This document shows positions 29,001 through 38,315 of a DNA stretch of 64,000 bases, piece by piece (the first letter of the stretch is position 1; each line of letters begins with the position of its first letter). The DNA lies in assembly GCA_038124025.1 (NCBI GenBank), contig JAYPBC010000001.1, positions 165,030 through 229,029 on the forward strand, given 5' to 3'. The notes below the pieces were generated by a model that saw only the letters and a list, made by a program, of their open reading frames with translations, was not told the DNA's origin and made no database searches. Origin of the DNA: UBA1275 sp038124025 (lineage in GTDB: Bacteria > Bacteroidota > Rhodothermia > Balneolales > Balneolaceae). The position numbers and the translations under genes are program-made.

Positions 29001-29348
29001 TTCAGCACTAGTCGGTAATGCAACCACATTTGTTTGAGAAAAATCGTTGTGAGAGTCGTATATAATGAGCGGTATACGACTTACAATTTCATGTTGAAAA
29101 TCTTCGCTAAGTTGCTGGTAGGCGGATTCAATACTTTTAGCTGCAAATTCCGCTAGTTCATAGTTTTTATCACCATAATAGTATACATCAAAATGCTTAG
29201 ACTGAATGAATCGCCAGTCAAATTGTTGATATTGAACTCTATTCTTACCAAAATTCACATATTGCGCCTGCGCTAAAGGCATGTTTGCTAAGGAGATTAA
29301 AGCACCCAAAAAAAGCATCTTTTTAGGAATCGTCATTCTAAATTTCAT
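26046..29348 (-). CDS. three-domain envelope protein: gluzincin metallopeptidase, TolB-like propeller, Omp85-type barrel
   Basis: The 1100-residue protein has a signal peptide (1-28, ending AQAQ). Residues about 40-290 form a peptidase MA-like domain with H146-E-L-V-H150 and the downstream WFEEGLAEY (E180 as likely third zinc ligand). Residues about 300-600 hold PD40/TolB-type beta-propeller repeats (for example SWSPDGRKIVLST, SWSPDGKKLAFDG, SWTLDSKSILFSS). The rest (about 690-1100) alternates aromatic beta strands, includes PLRGHRYNSVYGDNFGLINAEFRFPLF typical of Omp85 barrels, and ends in phenylalanine. It is predicted to sit in the outer membrane with the peptidase and propeller in the periplasm. 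The substrate is unknown. Confidence 0.82.
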   Translation of the reverse strand: MKFRMTIPKKMLFLGALISLANMPLAQAQYVNFGKNRVQYQQFDWRFIQSKHFDVYYYGDKNYELAEFAAKSIESAYQQLSEDFQHEIVSRIPLIIYDSHNDFSQTNVVALPTSAEGIGGVTDKMKNRMTVPFDGDYNDFRRTLHHELVHAVFNDLFYGGSIQSILRNNIQLVLPLWFEEGLAEYMALGWDTNTDMFIRDAVLNNYLPPIPYLSGYYAYRGGQSVWNFIAEEYGREKIAEVLEKVKSTRSVENGFQQSIGLTVQELSERWEDALRKRYFPEVADRELADRIATLMTERGDYGSYNTSPKISPQGDRIAFITNKRGYFDVIVIDALTKKRLKTVIRGEDDPAFEELNILKPNLSWSPDGRKIVLSTKSKGFDEIAIIDYQSTEVERISLLELDAIGSVSWSPDGKKLAFDGNVGPYQDIFVYDLEEKQLTNLTQDFVSDYEPSWTLDSKSILFSSERGNLLRLKQATLESALLEQKTIYQSDIYQLDIGSDTVSRITFSKDWNEHQPQQIQDGTIVFQSDQNGIQNLYQIDPTTNEWKVLTNLQTGVSQFSISADGSRVAFSSINEGYLDIFLLKNPLNNARATSLKPNYWAQRRSLEAPEQRVPAIRYAYDLFNQGLLSGAEREELEEEERLSDPDYQVVDFEETGEVDFRNYVFSEEVILDSTILLEDEFIFEPNDNITLDGRYAPRAYRLTFSTDIAYSPTVAASSYGAYALTQFMISDLLGDHQLSMGTNFQTDLRNSDYTLQYGYLKNRMNWFASYFHTSRQYQTFGGDLLRFRTFGGGLSVQYPFDKFTRVDGGLNWIGIARDYDAVAAFGGLYSYGVTEASNLKSSFLYPTMSFTKDATLPGFITPQGGIRYTLSLSGSPGIGTDAPSFASVMGDFRSYINLGYNYTIALRGSGGASVGKDSQTYFLGGMMGWINYQWSNNGIPFERLADTFFTQPAVPLRGHRYNSVYGDNFGLINAEFRFPLFAAVIPGALPILPLYNVTGVAFFDVGTAWGQQIDYGITDINGNPIVNDASLDFNISEPTTFQDENGNTFSYLDGDLLIGSGFGLRTIVFGLPLRYDVGWAYNRDGFSNKPIHYFSIGIDF

Positions 29349-29551
29349 CGGTGAAATAATTGGATTCTGCGTTTACACCCTAGTTCAATATACAGTAACA
29401 TAACGAATGTAGGAGTGTATTTCTTGTAGTATTTATATAACTATCTACCTTTAAACGTAATGCAAATCTAGATTCGTTCGAAGTCCGTAGTACAATTAAT
29501 TTGCAGTACAATGATAAGGTGTCTTAGCAAAAAGAAATTATGATGTTATTT

Positions 29552-31675
29552 TCAACGTATAGGAACAAAATCTATTTGTCTTTTTTCTGGGTTAACACCC
29601 TCAACCTTCACCGCAATCGCATCACCCAGTTGATAACGTGTACCAGATCGTCTACCTATAAGCGAATGAGACCTTGGTTCATAGTGAAAGTAATCTCCCT
29701 TTAAGTCCCCCACGCGAATCATCCCTTCACAAAACACATCACTTAGGGTTACAAATATTCCTCGCTCCATAACCCCACTTATCACTCCAGAGAATTTTTC
29801 TCCAACATGCTTGCTCAGATATTCAACCTGCTTCAGTTTAATGGAATCTCTCTCGGCATCCACGGCTACTTTTTCTCTCATACTGCAGTGCTCACCCTCC
29901 TTACGCAGTTGGTTTAATTCATAGATTTTTTTGTTTTGTGTATAGGCTTTCAATAATCGGTGAACAATTACATCTGGATATCTTCGGATCGGTGAGGTAA
30001 AATGTGCATAGTGGTGAAAGCCAAGACCAAAATGCCCTAAGTTATCTGGACTATATACGGCTTTGGCCATGGCGCGTAAGGTAAGCCCGCTAACAATATA
30101 CTCCATGGGTGTTCCTTTGACGCGATTTAGTAATTCATTAATAGCCGATGGTTTAGCTAGCTCATCCATTTCAAAGCTTATACCCAAGGGCCTAACTTGT
30201 TCTAATACATCGGCTAACTTTTTCTCATCGGGTCGATCATGTACACGATAGAAAAATGGAAAGCTATCTTTCTTTGCTTGATCCCTGAGATGTTGTACAT
30301 GTTCTGCTACCGTGCGATTGGCCAAAAGCATACATTCCTCAATTAATCGATGGGCAAAGAGTCGTTTCTTTACAATTACTTTTTCGGGTTCACCTCTATC
30401 GTTTAATACAAATCTTGGTTCGGGCGTATCAAAATCTATCGCCCCCTCTTTAAATCTTTTCTGAAGTAATTTTTTTGCTAAATCACCTACTAAGTTAAGT
30501 TCTTTGGCAAGGAAATGGTCTTTCCCGTCTAAAATTTCCTGCGCCTGTTCATAGCTAAACCGTTGATCGGAGTGTATCACGGTTTCACTGATTTCATAAT
30601 GCATCAGCTCTGCCCGGTCATTTACTTCCATAAAACAACTGTAACACAGTTTGTCTTCATTCGGACGAAGACTACAAACTCCATTACTTAGCCGCTCAGG
30701 CAACATAGGTATAACCCGGTCAACTAGGTAAATACTTGTTGCCCGTTTATGGGCCTCCTCATCTAAAGCAGAGCCGGGTCGTACATAATGAGTTACATCA
30801 GCAATATGAACCCCAAGCCGGAGATGCCCATTATCTAGCTCTTCAATACTCAGGGCATCATCAAAGTCTTTCGCATCGACTGGGTCAATGGTAAAAACCG
30901 ATTTGTTTCTAAAATCGATACGCTCATCAATGACCGATTGATCGATTTGAAGCGGTATCGCATCGGCTTCTGACTCGACTTGATCAGGAAAATCGGCAAT
31001 AAGTCCATTTTCTGCTAATATTGATAACATATTTGCATCATTGCTCCCCGATTTACCCAATCTACTAAGAATTTTTGCCTGAGGTAGAGCCCGTCGATCC
31101 ACCCAACTTTCCAGATTAAATGTTACCTTTTCACCGTCTTGAGCACCATTTAAATCATCTTCTTTTACATAAAAATCTACATTTGCCGATTTTCTATCAC
31201 TCTCGATTACAAAGGTTTCCGATTTAGTTTTACGTAAGGTACCCACATAGAATGAACTCCCTCGCACAAGTACATCAAGTACTTTTGCTTTAGGATTTCT
31301 AGCCTGTTTTTTACTTTTAAGCACCTTAACTGCAACGATATCTCCGGCTAATGCAAGACCTGCGTCACTCGCGTGTACCCTTAAGTCCTCGTCTAAGCCT
31401 TCAACTATGACAAAACCTGTCCCTCTTTGATTAAACTCTATACGTCCCTCCAATACTGAGTGGTCTCGGTTTAACCGAACCCAACCTTGATGTATACGAA
31501 CACGCTGTTTGTTACTCAAAGTACTGAGGGCTTTCTGCAGCCGTTTAGACTCTTTTTTTGAGTACATTTCTAGGGTATCCTGAAATTCATTCTCATGTAT
31601 CTTTTTTTCAGGATGTATGCTTAGTAATTGAAGCAATGTCTCTTCTAAGCTGCTCAATCGGTCTTTTCGACTCAT
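29552..31675 (-). CDS. rnr: ribonuclease R
   Basis: The 707-residue exoribonuclease contains an N-terminal winged-helix region, cold-shock domains, the RNB catalytic core (FTIDPVDAKDFDDALSI with the acidic cluster, and YLVDRVIPMLPERLSNGVCSL), the HFTSPIRRYPDVIVHR signature, and a C-terminal S1 domain (SGVISGVMERGIFVTL). It degrades structured RNA from the 3' end. The usual lysine-rich C-terminal tail is missing or very short. It follows tamB by 46 bases. Confidence 0.96.
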   Translation of the reverse strand: MSRKDRLSSLEETLLQLLSIHPEKKIHENEFQDTLEMYSKKESKRLQKALSTLSNKQRVRIHQGWVRLNRDHSVLEGRIEFNQRGTGFVIVEGLDEDLRVHASDAGLALAGDIVAVKVLKSKKQARNPKAKVLDVLVRGSSFYVGTLRKTKSETFVIESDRKSANVDFYVKEDDLNGAQDGEKVTFNLESWVDRRALPQAKILSRLGKSGSNDANMLSILAENGLIADFPDQVESEADAIPLQIDQSVIDERIDFRNKSVFTIDPVDAKDFDDALSIEELDNGHLRLGVHIADVTHYVRPGSALDEEAHKRATSIYLVDRVIPMLPERLSNGVCSLRPNEDKLCYSCFMEVNDRAELMHYEISETVIHSDQRFSYEQAQEILDGKDHFLAKELNLVGDLAKKLLQKRFKEGAIDFDTPEPRFVLNDRGEPEKVIVKKRLFAHRLIEECMLLANRTVAEHVQHLRDQAKKDSFPFFYRVHDRPDEKKLADVLEQVRPLGISFEMDELAKPSAINELLNRVKGTPMEYIVSGLTLRAMAKAVYSPDNLGHFGLGFHHYAHFTSPIRRYPDVIVHRLLKAYTQNKKIYELNQLRKEGEHCSMREKVAVDAERDSIKLKQVEYLSKHVGEKFSGVISGVMERGIFVTLSDVFCEGMIRVGDLKGDYFHYEPRSHSLIGRRSGTRYQLGDAIAVKVEGVNPEKRQIDFVPIR

Positions 31676-31721
31676 ATATGAATGTTGGACTGATTAATAT
31701 TGTACTTGCTCAAGGATAAGA

Positions 31722-34700
31722 TTATTCCATACTAAGTGCAGGTTCTTCTTCTTTTCGTGTGAATAACCGAGCTACTGGCTCAAATAATTGCCCAAGAAAA
31801 TCACGCCAAGAACTAAATGAGACTTCGGTTTCCAAACCAATTCCATTTATATCCTGTGATTGCTGTGAATTATCCGATCCCGAGTGATTACTAAAGGTAG
31901 GATCTTGACGGTGAAACGCGGTTAAGGCTAGTGCTTGATTTATTTTGTATGTAGCTCCTATGTCACCTATGGTAGACTGACTGCCCGTTATCTGCCCCTC
32001 TCGACTCAATATAATTCGGTCGTTATACAAACGCAGTGCTACACCTAAGTCAATATTGTTATAGGTATTTAAATTGAAATCGATGTCTAGACTTCCAATA
32101 TCACTACGCAGTAGCGAATTCATTTGATTAGAAAGCAGCGGACTAATCAACTGACTAGATAATAATGGGTTTAGTACGGCAGCACTTCCACTAAAATTGT
32201 TTGTTAACGTATTAGTAGCACCCGAAACAGCTGAGGAGGATGGAATGAAATCACCCATTAACAAAAAACTAGTAGCTTGTATAAGCTTTTCATCTTCATT
32301 GCGATTGAGTGCATTAATTTGAGTTTTCAGAGTAGAATTTTGTTGGGTTTCAAAAGTATTCGGTAGTCTAAAAAAGAAATCATTTTCAATATTTTTTAAT
32401 GATCCATCTATACTCAGTACCAATTCAACCGGCACCCGAGAGGCTTGTTCTTGATCGATTTGATCACGTGTTCTGGTGAGTGTATTTATATCAGGTCTAG
32501 CCTCATATAATGCCTGTACATTCAATTTGGCATCTATTGGGTCACCATCCCAACGAAGGGTCCCGCCAGGAATGAGTTGAAAGGTACGGGTAAAAATATC
32601 GCCACTCACGAAATTATATTCTCCATCTTGAATGTCAAATTGACCAAAGACTGAAAATGCTTCATCCTGAAGTTGTATACGAATGTTACCTAGACCATTT
32701 GCCGTTATTTGATCCCCTGTTATAGGGTCAAAAATCAACTCTACCGTCATCGGTATTAGAGACTCAAATTGTAAATCTAAGGTAAATCGCTCTGTAAATG
32801 AACGTTCCTCCTGTACTCCCATAATCTGGCTTTGTCCGCCAACTACTCCGAATCTGTTGTTTAAATTGGCGAAATCAACATTCGAAATATTATCTACAAA
32901 ACGGATGAACTTATTGTTTTCTTCAAATTCTGTGCGTTCAATCAATGGCAAACCAATGGAAGAATATGACCCAATTTGAATAGGTCCCTCTGAAAATAAG
33001 AGAGGATCCTCATTAGTTCCGGTCAAACGAATGAGAGCAGTGCCATATCCTTGTCCAAAAAATGGGACCTCTTCATCAAATTCAGTGTTCAAAAAATGAA
33101 AATCATCCATTTGAAGGTTTAGATCAATATCGTGTAAGGGTCCAAAGCGATTGAGATTGTAACTACCATTCAAAGTGGCCGTACCGCCCGATGGATCCAT
33201 GATGAAGAAGTCTTGAAAGACCAATCCGTTTTTGCTAGAAAACTCAAGAGGACCGGTAGCAAAGTAATAGGTTTCTAAAAATCTAGGTCGAATAAACACG
33301 GGATCAACCTCACCGATGGAATAGTCAATGCTAAAATCGTACTCTGAATTAAATCCCCATACCTTACCTATCCCAGTTGCGGTGCCAGACATCTCAGAAA
33401 ATATATTTGGAGACAGAAAAGGTAAAATCCACAAATCAATATTTTCAAATTTTAGGTCAAAATAATAGAGCGTATCACTGGCTTGAGATTGATTAATTCC
33501 CAGTGTGTTTATGTATCCATCAAAGGAAATATTCTGACCTGATCGCCCAGAACTATTAAAATAATCCGGATACAATGTGGAATCAGTAAACACGGAAATT
33601 TGAGTATCAAAGCGGTTTTTACTCGAATTAAAGACTGAGCTCAAGGATAAATCACCCACCACTTGGTTGTTTAAAGAAAAGTTATTTATTGCCAAAAATC
33701 CTTGAACACTTGGTGAGTTTTTTAGCGTTCGCGTGGAAAATTCACCATCCATTAACCCGTTAATATCTTGTTTTACATTTAATAGATCGGCCAATCGATC
33801 TAATTGAATTTGGTCAACTATAAATTGAATAGAATCTTCTGGAGAATTACTATAAATGCCGCGTATATCTAATAACTCGTCTTCATTATTAAAGCTGACC
33901 TGATTAAAGGCGATTTGTAATTCACGATCTACCTTTATGGCTATATCTCCTAGATTAGTCCAAATGTAGGAACCAGCACCTAATTCTAAGGAATCAAAAA
34001 CAATTGCATGCTGGCGTTCACTGGCAATTATATCCCCACTTGACTGCAAAAATGCCCCAGATGGTAAAGAGCCAATTCGCTGATTAAAACGAATACTGTC
34101 CGACTGCATAGACAGCTGCCACTGCACATCACCGAGTTCTATATCTGAGGTTTGTATAGTATTAATGTTGGTTCGGGATTCAATTACAGAAAAATCCAAA
34201 CTGGTTGAGTCGTAGCGGAAACTAGCCGTCAACTGTGAGTTCATACTGTCTAATTTTAGTTCATTCCACTCAAAATCAGGATCAAACAGATCTAAATTCA
34301 TCAGAATTCTTTCCCTATTCGCATCTAGGCGACCACTGAGAAACATGGAACTTTTTTGAATAGGATGTTTTGCCCAAATAGCCTTCACCAATTCATTGTC
34401 TTTCAATGAAAAATCCCACTCTAACTGTGTCTGGTAAGATGCACCTCCTGGATCATTCAACTTATTCCTGTCAAATTCTTTCTGAGTCAGGGTTTGCGTG
34501 GCTGGTAGTTCATTAAAACTCAGCCTATTCCATTCCCTTTTGATGTAATTAGACCAATGATCGAATAAATAGGATATGCTTAAAGGATTAAGCAATCCTT
34601 CTACCTGAAAATCTAAGGGGGATGAAGTAACTCTAAGTTGCTGGCGTTGCGTTGATTCAGCAATATAATCGATAAAAAACTGCCTATCTAACCAAGTAGT

Positions 34701-36605
34701 ATCAGCGGTGATAATGGCTGGTATATCTGCACTAAGTACCCCCTCGGAAAGTTTATTATGTTCGATGCTAGCGTTAATAACCCCATTGATTAGTGGAATC
34801 CTAAGGTTGTTGCTGGTTATTGATTGGCTTGATTGTTCTTCATTACTTTCCCCAGTTAGACTATTTTTTACATCTAAATTAGGTTGATTTTTTTGCTGAA
34901 CACGTACCATTTGCTGTGGTATGGAGTAAAGGCTTAAGCTATCCATTTGAAAGGTACTTTCGATCTCGATCACCGATGAACCCAAACGCCCTACCCCATC
35001 CCAACTTAGTCGGCCAAGTTCAGAGTTGAATGTGGCATCCAAATTATAGGGTGTAAACGGTTGATTATTGAGGTCTGAAAGTAGCTCAAAAGAATTCATT
35101 TGAGCAGTGTCAGGCGCTAAGTTCAACACTACATCTGAGTACCGAAGGCCACCAATTTCTACTCTAGGAAGAAGTACGTTGAGTTCATACTCATCCTTAG
35201 ATCCTTTTTCTTTAAATTGATTCAGGTCAAGCGTACCATATATAGTTACATGCTTCTCCGGCATAAACTCATCAAACCAATCATGCAGTAGAAATTGATT
35301 GAAGGATGCCGTAACGCTAAAACTAGGATCAAATAATCCTTGCGTAGAAGCATTATTTTTTTTTCTACTCATATCAATACTTAATTCTGGCTTAAAAATC
35401 GTAGTGGATTTGTCCAGATTCTTTGAGGCAGCACGTAGCGTTAATTTTTGCTCATCTTGGTTTTCATTGAATAGAAAACGAAGACTTTTAGCAGCTATTT
35501 TTTCAGTAGATATAAAAGAATAACGAGAAGCTAAGGACGCCAAGATATTGGGATCCCATTCCAAAATATCCCCTTCAATTAACCACTCGTCCCTACTTTT
35601 TTTTCCTTCCAACAAAAGTTCTCCTTGTTCAGAAAGAGCCTTTAATTCATTGATGGATATGTCCTGATTCTCAAATGAAATGTCTCCGGTGAGTTGGGTT
35701 AAATACACCCCATATTCATCAATGGATTCTAGGGCAGCTGTAGGTAGAATAATGGGTGCTAAACCGTCATAAAATAGGGGTAACAATTCTAGCGATTGTA
35801 GTTCTAAGTCAAATTTTGTTAATGACTTACTAATTTGCAATTTAGAAGTTAATTCGGTGGTTGATAGGCTTAAATCTTCCGTATTCCACGATGAGGAAGT
35901 ACCACTTAAACGACCACTAAACCTTAGCTCATCTTGCCAGAAAGGTAATTTTAACTCGGAATGAAAATCGGCAAGATCTAGCCGAAATATCCCTTCACTC
36001 TTTTGAATCCCTAAAGTTGCTCCCCCACCATTGAAAATAAGTTCATCTTGTAAAGAAAAAACAGACGTTTCACTGACTGTACCCGCCGGAATATCCGAGT
36101 CTTGTATGCTAGGCTTTATTACGATAGAATCTATTCCCATAACCAGCTCGGTGATCATAAAATCGAATCCACCATTACGCCCAAGATGTACCGAATCAGC
36201 AGCCTCATCATAAGACCTCCCAGGATTTATAGCTCCGCCTAATCGTGCATTAACACCCTCTGCATGTAAAAAAGGGAATTCCAAATACCCGTTGGCTAAG
36301 CCTGTCAGCTTCCAGACATAAGATAATTCACTAAAACTAATCGATTGCAGGCTTGCAGTACTATCATGACTGACAATGCTTAACTGACTGATGTTTGCGT
36401 TAAACGGGAAAAAACCAGAAGCCTGTTCAAAATCTAAGGTATAGGAGCTGCCTTCCGGAAGCAATACCGAATTAATAAGCCACTTTTTGGGGCCTTCGAA
36501 TTGAATGAGTGCAATCGTCACTAACAAAAGAGTCATAAACAGACTAAACCCACCTATGAGACCGCGCCAGAACTTAGAGGGTGTATGTTGCTCTGAACTT
36601 TGCAT
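31722..36605 (-). CDS. tamB: TamB-family translocation/assembly protein
   Basis: The 1627-residue protein has one N-terminal membrane helix (about 14-28) and then a very long series of beta-rich segments, ending with the TamB C-terminal pattern (LQDEAFSVFGQFDIQDGEYNFVSGDIFTRTFQL..GGTLRWDGDPIDAKLNVQALYE and a terminal barrel-like strand set LDIDFNLNTYNNIDLGVALRLYN). TamB-type AsmA-like proteins span the periplasm and carry phospholipids or help outer-membrane protein assembly. It starts three bases after aroB and is likely co-transcribed with aroK-aroB and rnr. A short acidic end follows the last strand. Confidence 0.88.
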   Translation of the reverse strand: MQSSEQHTPSKFWRGLIGGFSLFMTLLLVTIALIQFEGPKKWLINSVLLPEGSSYTLDFEQASGFFPFNANISQLSIVSHDSTASLQSISFSELSYVWKLTGLANGYLEFPFLHAEGVNARLGGAINPGRSYDEAADSVHLGRNGGFDFMITELVMGIDSIVIKPSIQDSDIPAGTVSETSVFSLQDELIFNGGGATLGIQKSEGIFRLDLADFHSELKLPFWQDELRFSGRLSGTSSSWNTEDLSLSTTELTSKLQISKSLTKFDLELQSLELLPLFYDGLAPIILPTAALESIDEYGVYLTQLTGDISFENQDISINELKALSEQGELLLEGKKSRDEWLIEGDILEWDPNILASLASRYSFISTEKIAAKSLRFLFNENQDEQKLTLRAASKNLDKSTTIFKPELSIDMSRKKNNASTQGLFDPSFSVTASFNQFLLHDWFDEFMPEKHVTIYGTLDLNQFKEKGSKDEYELNVLLPRVEIGGLRYSDVVLNLAPDTAQMNSFELLSDLNNQPFTPYNLDATFNSELGRLSWDGVGRLGSSVIEIESTFQMDSLSLYSIPQQMVRVQQKNQPNLDVKNSLTGESNEEQSSQSITSNNLRIPLINGVINASIEHNKLSEGVLSADIPAIITADTTWLDRQFFIDYIAESTQRQQLRVTSSPLDFQVEGLLNPLSISYLFDHWSNYIKREWNRLSFNELPATQTLTQKEFDRNKLNDPGGASYQTQLEWDFSLKDNELVKAIWAKHPIQKSSMFLSGRLDANRERILMNLDLFDPDFEWNELKLDSMNSQLTASFRYDSTSLDFSVIESRTNINTIQTSDIELGDVQWQLSMQSDSIRFNQRIGSLPSGAFLQSSGDIIASERQHAIVFDSLELGAGSYIWTNLGDIAIKVDRELQIAFNQVSFNNEDELLDIRGIYSNSPEDSIQFIVDQIQLDRLADLLNVKQDINGLMDGEFSTRTLKNSPSVQGFLAINNFSLNNQVVGDLSLSSVFNSSKNRFDTQISVFTDSTLYPDYFNSSGRSGQNISFDGYINTLGINQSQASDTLYYFDLKFENIDLWILPFLSPNIFSEMSGTATGIGKVWGFNSEYDFSIDYSIGEVDPVFIRPRFLETYYFATGPLEFSSKNGLVFQDFFIMDPSGGTATLNGSYNLNRFGPLHDIDLNLQMDDFHFLNTEFDEEVPFFGQGYGTALIRLTGTNEDPLLFSEGPIQIGSYSSIGLPLIERTEFEENNKFIRFVDNISNVDFANLNNRFGVVGGQSQIMGVQEERSFTERFTLDLQFESLIPMTVELIFDPITGDQITANGLGNIRIQLQDEAFSVFGQFDIQDGEYNFVSGDIFTRTFQLIPGGTLRWDGDPIDAKLNVQALYEARPDINTLTRTRDQIDQEQASRVPVELVLSIDGSLKNIENDFFFRLPNTFETQQNSTLKTQINALNRNEDEKLIQATSFLLMGDFIPSSSAVSGATNTLTNNFSGSAAVLNPLLSSQLISPLLSNQMNSLLRSDIGSLDIDFNLNTYNNIDLGVALRLYNDRIILSREGQITGSQSTIGDIGATYKINQALALTAFHRQDPTFSNHSGSDNSQQSQDINGIGLETEVSFSSWRDFLGQLFEPVARLFTRKEEEPALSME

Positions 36606-36608
36606 TAG

Positions 36609-37709
36609 CTACGAAAAAGTATCAATCGTTTGCTTCCAGAGTGCAGATAAACGCTTCTCATCTTCTACTGTATAGGCAACAGGCGCTTCGAGATCATCAA
36701 GTAAAATTAAGCGAATATGGGATTTTTGTACTTTTTTATCACGTTTCATCTGCTGAATAAGGTCAGGTATGACGGATTTTAGAGAAGCCAAACTAAAATT
36801 ATATCTAGATGCATATTGTAGAATCAGATTTGGGTCAATGTGAGATTGAAGAAACTCATTTGAAGCTAATATTGCGGCGTACATTCCAGCAAATACTGCT
36901 TCTCCATGGCTAAAAGTGCCATAATCTGCAATATTTTCAATGGCATGACCAAAGGTATGACCGAAATTAAGAAACTCCCTTCTACCCTTCTCTAAAGCAT
37001 CTTCAGCAACAATTTTGGTTTTGATTTGAGCACTGCGATAAATAATATCTATCCATTTGGAAGGTTCATAATCATGATTATGAGCGAATAATTCTTCCAA
37101 ATAAGTAAAAATCGTCCGATCCTGAATACAAGCATACTTAAGAATTTCACTTAGCCCATTGGTCCATTCTTTTTTCTCGAGAGTCGAGAGAAAATGAGTA
37201 TCAGCAAAAACGCCTTTTGGTTGATAGAAGGATCCAATTACATTTTTTCCAGTGGAATGATTAATTCCTGTTTTACCACCTATGGAACTATCCACCATTG
37301 CTAGTAAGGTGGTTGGAATATGGAATAAGGGAAGTCCTCTCAAAGTACTAGCAGCTACGAATCCGCCCAAATCACCAACCACTCCGCCCCCAATAACAAT
37401 AACGGGGGTACTGCGCTCAATCGGTTGTTCTAAGATCCAATGTAATAGACTACCAAACTGACTTAGGTTCTTACTTTTTTCCCCAGATGGTACTATATAG
37501 CTCGAAAGATACATAAAGATTTTCCCCAAGGTACCCTCAATCCAATCACGATGATAGAAATGGACTTGTTCATCTACTATCACCAAAGCTCTATCGGGAA
37601 CGCTAGATCCTGAAAAATACTCAGTTATCTTTTCTAACTCGTTGTGAACTAGCTTTATGGTATAGCTTGAAACATTGGTGATCTTTAGTGTTGTAGACTT
37701 GTTGTCCAT
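36609..37709 (-). CDS. aroB: 3-dehydroquinate synthase
   Basis: The 366-residue enzyme makes 3-dehydroquinate from DAHP, the second step of the shikimate pathway. It has the NAD-binding IPSGEKSKN analogue (YIVPSGEKSKNLSQ), GGGVVGDLGGFVAA, HIPTTLLAMVDSSIGGKTGINH, and the metal ligands in LNFGHTFGHAIE. Length is typical. It starts three bases after aroK, a usual operon order. Confidence 0.97.
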   Translation of the reverse strand: MDNKSTTLKITNVSSYTIKLVHNELEKITEYFSGSSVPDRALVIVDEQVHFYHRDWIEGTLGKIFMYLSSYIVPSGEKSKNLSQFGSLLHWILEQPIERSTPVIVIGGGVVGDLGGFVAASTLRGLPLFHIPTTLLAMVDSSIGGKTGINHSTGKNVIGSFYQPKGVFADTHFLSTLEKKEWTNGLSEILKYACIQDRTIFTYLEELFAHNHDYEPSKWIDIIYRSAQIKTKIVAEDALEKGRREFLNFGHTFGHAIENIADYGTFSHGEAVFAGMYAAILASNEFLQSHIDPNLILQYASRYNFSLASLKSVIPDLIQQMKRDKKVQKSHIRLILLDDLEAPVAYTVEDEKRLSALWKQTIDTFS

Positions 37710-37712
37710 AAA

Positions 37713-38267
37713 CTATAGTGATTGAAACTGAGATACTTGATCGAGAATCTTTCTAGCCACCTGAAAGGGAGACCAATTAGATTCTACTTTTTGTGTGATA
37801 TGAGCTTGCTCGTACAATGGTAAACGGGTTAAATATACGTTTTTTATACGTTCTTTTGCTATGTCTGTATTTATAGATTCAGCCCATTCACGGGCAATTA
37901 ATGGGCGCTTCCTACTATTAATTAAACGTTTAAATATCTGCTCAAAATCAGGCCGAATAAAGATGAGAATGGCATGCGCTTTTACCTTATCCAGAAGCTC
38001 TTGGTTTTGTAATGCTCCCCCGCCAAGGGAAATGATTTTTGGGGCTTCGTTAATCACCTTTATCACGGTTCTTCGCTCTATACGCCTAAAATAATCTTCC
38101 CCATGATCCTTGAATATTTGAGGGATTGATTTACCCACCTCAGCCTCAATTTGGACATCAAGGTCAACAAAGCCAGATTGAAGTATTTTACCCATGGCTT
38201 TCGCTGTAGCGGTTTTACCACTAGCCATAAACCCACATAATATTAATGGTTGTGTTAGCCTGTACAT
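37713..38267 (-). CDS. aroK: shikimate kinase
   Basis: The 184-residue kinase has the P-loop GFMASGKTATAKAMG (12-26), DLDVQIEAEVGKSIPQIF with the Walker-B-like acidic pair, RRIERRTVIK, and ISLGGGA. The lid arginine region reads SRKRPLIA. It phosphorylates shikimate using ATP. It opens the aroK-aroB-tamB-rnr run and starts 48 bases after the rqcH stop. Confidence 0.95.
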   Translation of the reverse strand: MYRLTQPLILCGFMASGKTATAKAMGKILQSGFVDLDVQIEAEVGKSIPQIFKDHGEDYFRRIERRTVIKVINEAPKIISLGGGALQNQELLDKVKAHAILIFIRPDFEQIFKRLINSRKRPLIAREWAESINTDIAKERIKNVYLTRLPLYEQAHITQKVESNWSPFQVARKILDQVSQFQSL

Positions 38268-38315
38268 ACTGGAGTTTGTTCCATGTTCGTTTAACCTAAT
38301 ATATCACTTTGTCAG

